Below are positions 23,330 through 34,392 of a stretch of DNA of 64,000 nt, in pieces. A program made the position numbers and the translations under genes. Below the pieces are notes generated by a model. It saw only the letters and a list, made by a program, of their open reading frames with translations. It made no database searches and was not told the DNA's origin. Within the stretch, counting starts at the first letter, position 1; every line of letters begins with the position of its first letter. This DNA is from Cycas panzhihuaensis (Eukaryota; Cycadophyta): the NCBI GenBank assembly GCA_023213395.1, contig CM041465.1, forward strand, positions 141,491,741 through 141,555,740, written 5' to 3'.

Positions 23330-24330
23330 GGAAAAATGACAAAGGATAATCTATTTAAACTTGTCATCCCTCTATCATATGCTTTAAAGACAACCATCAA
23401 AATTGACAATACCATATAACATAAAAGATTTAGTCACTTAACTATAATAGTTTGGCCTTAATGAAAAGGATGGAGATGGTTGATGGATTGCCTACCATAG
23501 AAGTAGATAAAGATATTTGTGAAGGATGTTTACTTGAAAAACAACATAGGGAAAGTTTTCTAAGTTTTACCTATAGAGCAAATGGTCCTCTAAAATTGGT
23601 ATATACTGATATTTGTGGTCCCATGAACTCTCCATATCTAGGACGAGCCAAATACTTTATTACTTTCATTGATGATTATACAAGGAAAACATGGGTTTTC
23701 TTCATGAAATTTAAATCTAACATATTTCAGTACTTTGTTGACTTAAAAACCTATGTGGAGAGATGAAGTGGACATAAGATACTCTCCTTAAGATCAGACA
23801 ATAGGGGAGAATTTATTTCAAATCAATTTAACGCCTGTTGTGTTCATCATGGAATTGGGCATCAGTTAACCAATCCCTACACTCCTCAATAAAATGGTAT
23901 AGCAAAAAGGAAAAATTGCACCATAGTTGGAATGGCAAGGTACATGATGAAAGATAAAAGCCTTGGAAATCAATTTTGGGCTAAAGTAGTACACACTATT
24001 GTATATCTAATTAACAAAAATACCACCAAAGCACTTCGATGAAAAACTCTCGAAGAAGCATGGACATGATATAAACCTAGCATCCATCACTTGATTTTTG
24101 GTTACGTAGCATATACTCATATTCCTGAGCAGAAAATAATAAAATTAGATGATCATAGTACCAAATATATTTTTATTGGCTATAATGATATGTCAAAGTC
24201 CTATAAACATTATGATCCAAAGGCAAGAAAGGTCATTATAAGTAGAGATGTTGTTGTTCAATAAAATGATTCCTATTATGCTGATCATCATCAAGAAAAA
24301 GGAAAGAATGTGACAATAAATCTCAATTCC
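23330..24330 (+). pseudogene. Copia integrase (catalytic Glu replaced by Lys)
   Basis: A pre-integrase segment (CEGCLLEKQHRESF near 23519) holds the second half of the HHCC zinc site. The core follows: YTDICGPM (first Asp) near 23605, FIDDYTRKTWVFFMK near 23670, SDNRGEF (second Asp) near 23797 and TPQ-stop-NGIAKRKN near 23883. The third catalytic residue, normally Glu in NGxAERxN, is Lys here, and the preceding Gln codon is a stop. The C-terminal part includes FIGYNDMSKSYKHYDPK near 24175. Several other stops occur. The enzyme family inserts element cDNA into the genome; this copy is inactive. Confidence 0.8.
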
Positions 24331-24489
24331 AATCCTAGGTCTACATATATGCCACCTTGGTAGCTATATAGAAGGACCATTGATGTTAAAAGTGGGGAGG
24401 GAACTTCTTCTCAAGCTCCACGACAAAATTTTTCTGGGGAGGAAACATCTCAACCTCCACCACGAATAATTCCTAAATGGACCCAAAGA

Positions 24490-25499
24490 TATCATCCTAT
24501 GGACAACATGTTGGACCATGATTATACCAGAAGATCAACTCAATCTCATAGGGTAAACTTTACCCTTATGATTTGTGTTATGGAGACACATGAGCCTCAA
24601 AACTTCAATGAGGCCAATTCTGATGCTATTTGGGAGAAATCCATGGAGGAAGAATACGACTCCATTGTAAAAAATGACACTTGGGAATTGGTTGATTTAC
24701 CTCCCAACCAAAAGCCTATTGGGACCAAGTGAATATACAAAATAAAATTCAAATCTAATGGCTCTATTGACAAATATAAAGCTTACCTTACTACAAAGGG
24801 ATACTCTTAAAAGGAAGGAATTGACTATAATGAGACCTTTGTCCCAGTTACTAGAATCAAAATAGTTAGGATGATTATAAATTTGGCTACTTAAATTAAA
24901 TGGGACGTTCATCAAATGGATGTAAAAAGTGCTTTCCTTAATGGTTACATCGAAGAGGACATCTATGTCTCTCAACCCCTTAGTTTTGAAGTCAGGGGGG
25001 AAGAAAACAAAGTGTATAAACTCAAGAAAGCACTTTATGAACTCAAACAAGCACCTAGGACGTGGTATGCCTGAATTAATAAATATTTCAGGGATCAAGG
25101 CTTTAAAATATCTCAATCAGACCTAAATTTATATACCAAGATCTAAGGAAAATCAATCCTAATTGTGGGTTTATATGTTGATGATCTTGTGTACACTAGA
25201 AATGATCCACAACTCTCATATCAATTCAAAGAAAATATGTGTAGAGAATTTAAAATGACTGATTTGAGATTAATGCATTATTTCCTTAGAATAGAAGTAT
25301 GGCAAGATGATGATGGCATTCTTATCTCTCAAAGAAAATATACCTTGGACTTACTTCAAAGGTTCAAGATGAGTGAATATAAATCTTTAACTACTCCTAC
25401 AAAAGTTGGAATTAAACTTTCAAAGCATGATAAATTTGCTCCTATGGATGTAACTCTATAGGCAATTAATTGGCAGCCTAATTTACTTGGCATCTACAT
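24490..25499 (+). pseudogene. Copia reverse transcriptase and start of RNase H
   Basis: The RT follows integrase with the expected order: NEANSDAIWEKSMEEEYDSI near 24610, WDVHQMDVKSAFLNG near 24903, KLKKALYELKQAPRTWY near 25018, and an intact YVDD active site at about 25174-25185. A 98-codon open block follows (25165-25461). RNase H begins with a frameshifted QLIGSLIYLAST near 25463 and is cut at 25499 by insertion of the minus-strand element; it resumes at 30852. Stop codons are scattered through the RT. Confidence 0.8.
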
Positions 25500-26018
25500 T
25501 ATTGGAAGAAATAATGTAGCCCCAAGTAGCTCTGATACCAGATGTTAGAAAAATAAAATGTAGCTAAACTAAGCTTTGATACCAAATGTTGGAAATAAAA
25601 TGGATCTAAACTAATCTCTAATATCAAATGAAGGAAATAGAATGTAAGAGAATATGGCAGAACATAAACTAATCTTCAATACACTAATACTTCAATACAT
25701 GAATGTTGCATAATTTAAAAACTCATTATATTCAATCCATGTTGATAGAGAAGAGTGTTATAAATTTCTCAATATGGGCGGTGTCTAAAGACATAAAGGT
25801 TGCACACCCCTCAATATTTATAATTTGGGAGGGGAGGGAAACTCCTCAACCTCTGAAATTCAAATTATAATAAAATAATACTAACTTAACTCAAATTAAC
25901 ATTAACTTACCTTAACTTACCTACACATGTTAAGCACCCATATGTGTAAATTGAAGAAGATGAGGTGTGCTCCCCTGGTTGGAAGGTGGGAGTGGAGTGA
26001 TGACAATTAACTCCAACA
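25500..26018 (-). repeat. 3' LTR of gag-only copia element
   Basis: Matches 30337-30846 in the same orientation throughout; shared landmarks are CACTAATACTT-like, CCCCTCAATATTTATAATT and GGTTGGAAGGTGGGAGTGGAG. On the minus strand it begins TGTTGGAG and is preceded by the polypurine tract at 26019-26030. Confidence 0.9.
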
Positions 26019-26030
26019 TTCTCCCCCTTA
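26019..26030 (-). promoter_or_regulatory. Polypurine tract
   Basis: TAAGGGGGAGAA on the minus strand, directly before the TG of the 3' LTR. It primes plus-strand DNA synthesis in LTR elements. The 62.6-kb element has the same sequence. Confidence 0.8.
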
Positions 26031-26730
26031 ATGGTTATCATGAACACTTGTATCTTCTCTTTGAACTTATGAAATTTGTATTTGAAAAAAACTTTAAAGT
26101 TCTGATCTTTATCAACTCTTCTCATCCTTATAGCCACATATGTCTCTTTACCATGGGATGATGTAAAAAAACTATAAGTAAATGATGCTTGATTTGTATA
26201 AAAAAGAATAGCTGCAACTTTGACTTTAACTTCTAGAAATTTAACTTTAACTGTCATATCATTAGGTCTCTTTTTTGTCATATCATAAGATTCATTCTCC
26301 CCCTCAAATGGAGGATCAGGTACTTGTGTAGCAAGTTGGTCATATATTTGATCTGAATCTTCATAGGTGTTGTCATTATGATTCACCTATTTTGTTACCT
26401 ATCTCACATGCTTATCAAAAATAATATTAAATACATTGAGGGTATCTCCTCCATAAGTAGAAATCAATACATCCCAAACTGATTTAGATGTTATTAATTC
26501 AGAAACTCTAGAAAAAACATCATCCTTTATAGTGTAAAATAATAATCGTAACACTTTATTATCATTTCTAAAATTTTCTTTAATACTGAGATCATATTCA
26601 TATTATAAATATTTCAAACAATCATGTGCAATAAAATAATCTTGCATAGTCTTGTACCATTATGAAAAGTTTTTCCCATTGAATATAGGAAATTGTTCCA
26701 TTTTATCAAAGAAACTTTAGTACATAAAAA
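26031..26730 (-). pseudogene. Partial copia gag and conserved tail
   Basis: Read from 26730 down: FNGKNFS-stop-WYKTMQDYF, then NDNKVLRLLFYTIKDDVF and SKSVWDVLISTYGGDT, the UBN2-type Gag core. After this, where gag should continue to a zinc knuckle and pol, the sequence instead enters a 159-codon frame (26386-25907) whose last part (FKVFFKYKFHKFKEKIQV...TIKGENVG) runs through the polypurine tract into the LTR. The same abbreviated arrangement, including two stops just after the YGGDT block, occurs in the element at 60.0-62.9 kb. No zinc knuckle is present. Confidence 0.7.
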
Positions 26731-28231
26731 TATGCTTTTATCAAATCAAAAAAGTTAATAAATAACTAAACTTATATGATGTCAAGTATACTCTTCAAAA
26801 GAAATGTAATGCACCAATGATGAACATATATGATTTCAAATAAACTTTTTGAAATAAATGTAAGGCCCTTTGAAAATGAATGAATTAAATGCAAACTTTA
26901 TAGAAGCAATAAGGAAATAAAATTTTTAATAATAATAAATGCTTTCAATATATATATTCCTTTAGAAAGTATATGAATTAAGTATAATAAGGAAATGATC
27001 CTTTCAATAATGATAAAAATAGATTTTCAATAAGTGTGCCTTTCAAATAAACTTTGAAATAAAATGAATATAAGAGTAAATTTGAATGTAATAAATATCC
27101 TAAGCAAATCTAAAATAAACTTTGATGAAGAAAAGAATAATCCTTAACCTTTTGATTCTTCAAATAAATAAATGTAAACTCTTAATGCAATAAATCCTTA
27201 GCCTTGATGATAATATATAATGTTGAAACTAAAATATATATGAGTATTTTTCACTTTGAAATATAAAGAATATGAAGAATTTTTTGAACAAAAAATATTG
27301 TACTCCTTAAAAGAAAGCTTTAGAGGATAGCCTCAAGTTTAACAACTTCAAAAGTATACTAAACAATGTCAGAATAATATGAAACTTCACCAGTATGAAG
27401 ATTAATAAAATATGAATCCAATGGAATTGACTATTTTAAAAATAGGTTCCTACAAGTCAAATTTTGATGATTCAAAGATATAGACATTTTTTTGAGGCAC
27501 AACAAGAGCAGGGAGCTCAAAAACTTATAAAAATATTAATAAAACTTTATAGAATTCTATAAAAATGATCAAATATATCTTAGAGAGTTGTTTAATATAT
27601 TTTTAATTGAAAACTTTGAGAAATACTATACACAAAATGTATAATTATGGCAAGTTTGAGGTAATTAAGTACCTATACTTTGATCGATTTAAAAATCAAT
27701 AAAACACATTAAAATTTATAAAACATTATGTCAGTTCGAAGAGAGGTGAGTCAGCTTCCCAACAAAACTAACAAAACTAAATTCTGGTATCAAATAGAAA
27801 CGTTATAGTAGAAATGACAGCAGGTACTTTTTATGTAAAAATGTTTAAAAAGTGTTAAAAACTACTAAAGTGCCACTTTCGGCGATTAAAATAATGATCA
27901 AAATGAATTATAAAAATTAAAATAAATAGTTGGCAATGAAGTTTGTTGAACATAGATTATTGTAGAATAGATCTGGGTCGAAAATAATCTCTTGGTAATA
28001 AAATATAATCAGTTGAAAAAATGATTGTATAAAAAAGTTAAAAAATGCTAAAAAAATGACTGATTAACTTTAAATCGACTGAAACGGGGTCAAATCAACA
28101 CCAAATTGGTCATATGACCAGTAGAAATTGATCTATGAAAAATTTTTGACTCAATGAAACTAGTTTCATCAGAAACCCATAACTTAGTAAGGAGTTATGT
28201 AAAAAAATTGACAGTTACCCTATGTAGGATG

Positions 28232-28253
28232 AAAAAAAAAAAAAAAAAAAAAA
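28232..28253 (+). repeat. Poly-A run (22 nt)
   Basis: A run of 22 A residues inside the leader of the minus-strand element (poly-T on the element's own strand). Confidence 0.9.
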
Positions 28254-29639
28254 GGAAAAAAAGGTTTTATAACTTTCGTTAGCCCCTTTAAAGATATATT
28301 AAGGGTCACATGAGAAGAATTATAATCAGGGACTGAGTATGCGAGGGGCTAACACCTTGAATTGCCTGGAATCAAAACTTTATATAATATAATTTAATTT
28401 TTTAAGAAAAGTTTATAAAAAATATTTGAATATAGGTAATAAAAACACCATTGTCACTGTCAAAAGTTTCAAAAGTTTCTGAATTAGTGTTTCAAGTGCC
28501 CTTAGTTCTTCAAGTCAAGGATCTTAGACAAGATGATTGTGATGCCCTAAGAGCATTGAGGATGGTTTTCATGTGCTATTTTGTATGGGTCTGGTTGGAC
28601 AAGCTTTCAAAGATCGACTGCCTTGTATGTTAGATGAGGTCTTTGATGTAATTTAGATTTGGTTAGAAATATCAAAGGTTATTTTTATTTAGGAGTGGAT
28701 AACATGCAAATTTTGTCTAAAAAGGGCCTCCTCAGTGTACTTACTTCACTATTTTCAATTGACCTTGGACAGGATTTGTTAGTTTCTAAAGCATCAAATG
28801 ATCTTGAAGTAGACAATACAATAAAATCTAAAACTTTAGTTTCTAACTTGCATATTGTTTTTGATTTGTTATTTTTTCTTTGGGAAGTTTGAGCCACAGA
28901 TTTAGAATGGGGTGTGGTGTTAGTCGTAGTGTTGGCAAGCCTTGCAGCTATAGCTACCAGTATGAAATCTTTGAACATTGATTTGCTTGGAAAATTTTCA
29001 GTCAGCTGCTAGTACCATGCCTTTTCCTACTATGTATATGGAAAAAAATAGTGCATACAAAGTAAACCGCAAATATCAAAATGTATGATGAAGGAAATAT
29101 ATCAAATAAAGATGAATGAAATATTTTGTATCAAAAAATGATGTGATTTCTGTCGCTGCTTCAGGGTAGATAAATCACAAAAAATATATATAACAACAAA
29201 TGATAGATGCATTAACTCAAAGGATATCACAGAAGAATATAATTATACAACGGAGCCATAATGAAACCAAGAAAGTTTTTAAAATATTTTAAAGAAAGTA
29301 TATTAAACAAATGAAATGCATGTATATGTATCCGAAATATTTTTAAATATATTGCAGATATGTCAGAAATATATGTTTAAATCTGAAAAAAGGTATGAAG
29401 AACATGGTAAACATAGTTGTAGCTAACTTGTAGAAATGAGATCGGTTGTTTATGCTCCTCTAGAAGGCTAAATATGGCTAGAAAAATTACAGATCTGTAA
29501 AAAAAACTTGAAAATATAGTCAAATATATAATGAAAAATACATATCCAAAATGAAATATAGCAGATCTGAACTAAATGTTACAGATCTGCAACAAATATA
29601 CTAGAAAATATTGAAATAATTACTAAAATAAGTAGATCT

Positions 29640-30150
29640 AAAATAAAATATAGCAGATCTGAACCAAATATAGCAGAAAATGGTAAAATATTTAGTAAAA
29701 TACGCAGATCTGAAAAAATAACTTAGATCTAAAGAAAACTTTAGTAAATCTGAAGTAAAAAATGTAAATCTTAAAGAAAACTTATATGAATCTTGCATAC
29801 CGCTGAAATCCCGCATATATCTGGAAAAATATTAGATAAGTAGACAAAATATGCCTGAAAAATAATGAAATATATAATAAAAAATGTAGATCTGAAGAAA
29901 TATAGCTCAAATCTGAGGAAATCTTAAATAAATATTGCATGCAGCTGTAATACTTCATAGATCTGAAAAATATTTAATAAATAGACAAAACTCTACTTAA
30001 AAAATGCTAAATGTTTGATAAAAAAATGTAGATTTGAAAAAATATATCACAAATATGAAGAAAACTTGAATAAATGTAGCTTGCTACTGATCTCCTTCAC
30101 AAATCTACACAAATCTGAAAAAAAAAATCTAAAATACCTTTGTTATTTAT
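29640..30150 (-). repeat. Tandem repeats of about 144 bp rich in AGATCTGAA motifs
   Basis: A unit containing TTGCAT/CxGCTG...AGATCTGAA...AAATCTGA recurs with starts near 29792, 29935 and 30081, a period of 143-146 bp, with a further partial copy upstream. CAGATCTG or close variants occur about every 30-40 bp from 29490 to 30120. The array lies in the leader just downstream of the PBS. Confidence 0.7.
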
Positions 30151-30322
30151 CAAATATAACTAAAGTATATAAAAATCTTGATAAAATAATATGAGAAACT
30201 TGCTGAAAAAAACTTGCAAAAAATAAATGTAACTAGTATTTTGCTTGTGAGCAAATCTACCTCAAATGTTAGTAGATCTCCTTTCTTCTTCACAAAAAAC
30301 TTCAACAAGCCAGTAATCGTCT

Positions 30323-30334
30323 GCTCTAATACCA
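30323..30334 (-). promoter_or_regulatory. Primer-binding site (TGGTATTAGAGC)
   Basis: Initiator-Met-type site on the minus strand, 2 nt inside the right LTR. Its C-to-T difference from the standard site still allows G-U pairing with the tRNA. It fixes the element's orientation. Confidence 0.8.
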
Positions 30335-30336
30335 AA

Positions 30337-30846
30337 TATTAGAAAAAATAATGTAGCCCTAAGTAGCTCTGATACCAGATATAAGAAAAATAAAATGCAG
30401 CTAAACTAAGCTCTAATACCAAATGTTGGAAATAAAATAGAGCTAAACTAAGATCTGATACCAAATGAAGGAAATAGAATGCAGAAAAACATGGCAAAAC
30501 ATAAACTAATCTTCAATACACCAATACTTTAATACATGAATATTGCATAACTAAAAACTCATTGTATTCAATGCCTGTTGATAGAGAAGAGTGTTACAAA
30601 TTTCCCAATATGGGTGGTGTCTAAAGACACTAGGGTTATACACCCCTCAATATTTATAATTTTGGGAGAGGAGGGAAACTCCTCAACCCCTGAAATTTAA
30701 ATTACAATAAAACAATACTAACTTAATTCAAATTAACATTAACTTACCTACACATGTTGAGCACCCACATGTGTAAATTGAAGAAGATAAGGTGTGCTCC
30801 CCTGGTTGGAAGGTGGGAGTGGAGTGATGACAATCAACTCTAACAT
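30337..30846 (-). repeat. 5' LTR of gag-only copia element
   Basis: Partner of 25500-26018. The right edge AACA reads as TGTT on the minus strand and abuts the RNase H coding sequence of the host copia element. Confidence 0.9.
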
Positions 30847-30851
30847 ATATG

Positions 30852-31470
30852 ACCTGATATCATGCATGTCATTAGTGTGGTGTCCCGATTTATGCATGAT
30901 CCAAAGACTACACACTGGCAAGCTGCAAAAAGAATTCTATGGTACCTCAAAGGCCTGACAAATTTTGGATTATATTATAGGTCTACAACAAAATTCAGAT
31001 TAATAGGACATAGAGATTCAGATTGGGCTAGTGATATAGATGAGATGAAATCTACATCAAGATATACTTTCAGCATGGGTTCAACAGTTATAGCATGGAG
31101 CTCAAAGAAACAGAATACAGTTTCCTTATCAATAACAAAGGCAGAATATAAAGTAGTAGTGTCAGCAGCTTGTGAAATAGTTTAGTTCTATCAATTATTT
31201 CAAGATCTTCAAATGGAATAGTAAGGGCCAACCAAAATTTGGTGTGATAATTAAAGCACTATACAAATAACAAAGAATCTAGTTTTCCATGGCAGAACCA
31301 AGCATATAGAGATACAACATCATTTCATTCGAGAGTTAGTACAAGAAGGACAAATTGAGTTAAAGTATTACAGTATGGAGGACCAGATAATAGATATTTT
31401 AACAAAAGCATTGGGCAAGATCAAATTCCAGAAATTTAGAGAAAATTTAGGAGCTGCACACAATGGGAAT
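30852..31470 (+). pseudogene. Copia RNase H, continued after nested insertion
   Basis: Resumes the RNase H interrupted at 25499. A 107-codon open block (30862-31185) carries SRFMHDPKTTHWQAAKRILWYL, GHRDSDWASDIDEMKSTS and SLSITKAEYKVVVSAACE. After stops it continues to the family-typical end TKHIEIQHHFIRELV and DILTKAL (near 31380-31415). The DSDWAxD and TKAEY blocks hold catalytic residues. The 3' LTR follows 70 bp later. Confidence 0.85.
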
Positions 31471-31485
31471 TATGGAGGAGAATAT
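31471..31485 (+). promoter_or_regulatory. Polypurine tract of plus-strand copia
   Basis: TATGGAGGAGAATAT precedes the TGGGATAAC start of the 3' LTR. Confidence 0.75.
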
Positions 31486-31707
31486 TGGGATAACACCCCA
31501 ATGGCCTAAGGGTACGTGCACCTAGGGCCCCCCAAAGGCACCTTTGGGGCTCCCTACGACACCTAGAGCTGGCTATTGTCATCCTTAGTTGACATATTAG
31601 GGATATTTGTATTATTTTAATTTATTTTTTAATATTGTTGGCTATCATACAGGTAGGGTTGAGGCACTTAGGTGACTCCCTAAAAATCTATTTAAAGAGT
31701 TGCCATG
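31486..31707 (+). repeat. 3' LTR of copia element, first part
   Basis: Matches the 5' LTR from its TGGGATAAC start through TTGCCATG, where a 2.58-kb element is inserted. The LTR resumes at 34295. Confidence 0.9.
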
Positions 31708-34289
31708 TGGACGCGCTGCTACGGGATAACTACCTAACTAATAGGCATGGGGGAGAGTAAGTGATGAAATGGTAGAAAGTGGGACCTAAAAGGCGGGTAA
31801 CTACCATGCAGAGCGCCCCGTGCGCTGGAGCACGAGTTCGGGATCTACAATGGAGTATGGCTACTATTGGGTGACCCTTCACCGCCTCGAGAAAGGGGTG
31901 AAGGTGCGTAGGGAAAACCTGGGTTGACCTAGGAGTAGGACCCTCCCACCCTTGGGTGGCCAGAAGGGGGAGAGAAAGAACCTAATGGAGATAGGCCAAG
32001 AGCAAGCCTAGGCAACCTAACCGGGTACACGAGTGATGCGAGAAGTAAGGCACCCGTGCGGTTAAGGAGAGGGAAGGAAAAGTAGGGGAAAAGAGGACTC
32101 CTACAATCTTTCCTACGAATGATAAAGATACATGCAACAAGGCAAACAAATCGCAAACAAGTACCAAACCAACTCTCCCTTTTAATCTTTCAATGTGCTA
32201 ATTACTAGGAAAGAAATAAAAGGAAAAAACAAGGGTAGCGAAGAGGAGTGAAACGTGCACCTGGGCCGAAGGCGTATGAGATGAAGTAGCCTTCACGAAG
32301 AGCACCCAACCACTCCGCGCAATGTACCAGATGCGAGATGTAGCGGCAGGCAAAAGAGGGGCTTCCTTACCTTCCCCGGGAAATCACATGCGATACCAAA
32401 GAAAGGAAAGAAACACTAACCAGCAAATGAGATAGCATAAAACATAACACATGCAAGAGTGCTTACCGGTAGAGAGGCTAACGGGCAATGTTCTCTGCGC
32501 GTCCCGAATACCTACAAGCAACAACAGTCTCTCTCTTCCCGAAGGAAGAACACTAACATGCAACACAAAAATCTAACGATATATGTCTAAGTAACATAAA
32601 CGAGAATCTGAATATACATGCGTTAGCGTTAGTCCAACGAGGAAAGTATCAAAGGAAAATGACCAAAGTGAAAGGAAACAATAGGGTAAGCCTCGGAGTG
32701 GCCTACCTCCCGCAAATGGTGCCCAAACCTCCCCCCAAGAGCCACGAGGCAGTGAGGAGAAAGTCAAGAGCCAAGGCTGGAAAATGGCTACAAAAATGGG
32801 TAAGAGAGACCCAAGGATACCCACGGCGAACCGGGATGCTATGGGGAGCAAACCGGGTGACTGGGGGGCAAAGGTGAAGCAAGAACCCACAGTTGGGACC
32901 TATGGATGGTGCCCAAACCTGAACAAAGGGTCCCAAATCAGCGCTGCAACTTGTGATAGCACTGGTTTGGGTAACCAAAGGGAGCCTTCAAACCCTTGTT
33001 TGGAAGCCAAGGGCAGCACGGGGTGAGAGGGAGGCTTTGGAGGGCTTTGAGCCGCTTAGGGAGCGTGGAAGGTGGTACGAAATCCACCCAGCTCCTCTCC
33101 AAAACCTATGCAACCCCTCAACGCCGCTGCCTTGGACAGCAAACACAGGCAAGAAGCACAGGGAGAGTGGTACAGCAGTCCTCAAAAGGGAGGAAAACCA
33201 ACTCTCAAGCAATAAGTAAGAGCAAATAAGCTGAAGCATAAATATCACAAGGAAACAAATACAAAGTAAGGAATACCTGGGAAGGGGAGGCAAGGGATTT
33301 GCCTTAGCCAAGGAATAGCGAAGAAGGGCTGGGAAAATAGCCCAGATCTGAAGTAGAGCAGGTTTGAGACCCTGCTACAGAGATGTGATGGGAAACACCT
33401 ACAAGTGGGGCACTTGTGGACTGCCTGGGTGAAAACCAGCTGGAAACCGCTTCAAAGGAGCCCTCTCCAAGACGTTTGAGGGGCTGAGAGAATGTCTCAA
33501 CCACGCTGAAGGAGAGGTGGTCTTTGTATGAAGAGTGCAGTCCATTCTGAAAGAAACAAGAGAAGAGCAGAGCAGGAGAGTGTTTTTCTTGAGAGCAATT
33601 CCAAAAGTGAGCTAAAAGATCTTTGAGAATGAGCCAAAAAGTGCTTAAGTACTCAAGCAAAACCCTAAAGCGTGCGATTAGGGCATATCTAGAAGAGAAA
33701 TAAAGCATGAGCCACGTGGCGCTTTATGATAAATGCGAACCGCCATGGCGTATTTTAAAACAAGCGAGATAGTCATCTGCGCAACCCGCGCATCAATATT
33801 CCGGCGGTACCACAAAAATTTTGGCGGTATGCACCTGGAGCGAAAAGTGGGGCCCACCAACCAGTCCAGGCTAGGGGCAGATGACCGAAAAGGCTAATGG
33901 ACAACTAGAACACCCACCCGGGAGCAAACAAGCCAACAAACAGGTCCACGGGAGCAAAAATAGGACTCAAAGGAGGTGGCAAGCTAACCAAACGATGATG
34001 AGTCGTCACACGGGTGGAGGTGGCGCAAACCTAGTGGGTCCTAGAGCGAGGAGGGCAGATGCGGGAAGTAATATGGTCACCAGGGTGCCACACTCACTGG
34101 GAGTGTGCCCCTGCTATAGTCGTCATAGGCTAAAAATAAGTGTGGACGACTACAAGATCGCCCACAAAGTCATACACATGCAGATACGCAAGCAAACATC
34201 CAGTAAACGAAAGCGATGATAATGCGAGAGACATACCTGCACTTACCTGAGTCGGTGATTTCGTATCCATTCCTGGAAGCCGGGAAACA
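31708..34289 (+). mobile_element. Solo LTR (2.58 kb) with CCATG target duplication
   Basis: The segment starts TGGACGCG, ends GGGAAACA and is flanked by identical 5-bp CCATG (31703-31707 and 34290-34294). It is much richer in GC than its surroundings. It is homologous in inverted orientation to 54898-57540: the starts share CTACGGGATA and TAACT...TAGG, the interiors share GACCTAGG and CCTCCCACCCTTGG and GGGGCTTCCTTACCTTCC, and both end GAAGCC...AAACA. No coding domain is present; open frames on both strands have no motif. It reads as a solo LTR left after LTR-LTR recombination of a long-LTR element inserted in the copia 3' LTR. Confidence 0.85.
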
Positions 34290-34294
34290 CCATG

Positions 34295-34392
34295 CACCCT
34301 AGGTGTTTTTCAACACCACCTTAGATTATTTTGGAAATTTGTTGATTAGCATACAATGGTGTCCTAAACCACTCTGCTCTCCTATGCTATTA
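34295..34392 (+). repeat. 3' LTR of copia element, second part
   Basis: Continues the 3' LTR (CACCCTAGGTGTTTTTCAAC..., then CTCTGCTCTCCT) to a point equivalent to 18409. The GTGCC after the LTR resembles GTGCA just before the 5' LTR but does not abut it cleanly. Confidence 0.85.

Larger units (their letters stand above)
26731..30322 (-). other. Long AT-rich leader of gag-only copia element
   Basis: About 3.6 kb without domains between PBS and gag. It contains a 22-nt A-run (28232-28253) and tandem repeats near the PBS end. A 97-codon minus-strand open block at 28685-28978 shows no recognisable motif. Confidence 0.6.
25500..30846 (-). mobile_element. Non-autonomous copia element (gag-only), minus strand
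   Basis: Two similar LTRs of about 510-519 bp flank 4.3 kb of internal sequence. On the minus strand the order is 5' LTR (right), PBS TGGTATTAGAGC, long leader with tandem repeats, a partial gag, a short tail, polypurine tract AAGGGGGAGAA, 3' LTR (left). No protease, integrase, RT or RNase H is present. It interrupts RNase H of the plus-strand copia exactly between the LIYLAST and DIMHVIS blocks. The flanks TACAT (25495-25499) and TATAT (30847-30851) look like a 5-bp target duplication with one transition. It would depend on enzymes supplied by other copia elements. Confidence 0.85.
18090..34392 (+). mobile_element. Ty1/copia retrotransposon, plus strand, with two nested insertions
   Basis: Two similar LTRs (18090-18409, and 31486-31707 continued at 34295-34392) bracket a PBS, a 3.4-kb leader, gag, protease, integrase, RT and RNase H in the copia order. 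The polypurine tract TATGGAGGAGAAT precedes the 3' LTR. Removing the 5.35-kb insertion in RNase H and the 2.58-kb insertion in the 3' LTR leaves an element of about 8.4 kb. The pol frame carries many stops and is dead. It seems to lie inside an older minus-strand element whose LTRs flank it. Confidence 0.85.

Noticed and set aside
29490-30150. CRISPR-like array
   Set aside because: Units are degenerate, about 144 bp, without regular spacers, and lie in a plant retrotransposon leader.
31929-34219. Many overlapping ORFs on both strands
   Set aside because: They lie inside a 2.58-kb solo LTR defined by CCATG duplications and homology to another LTR; none carries a domain.
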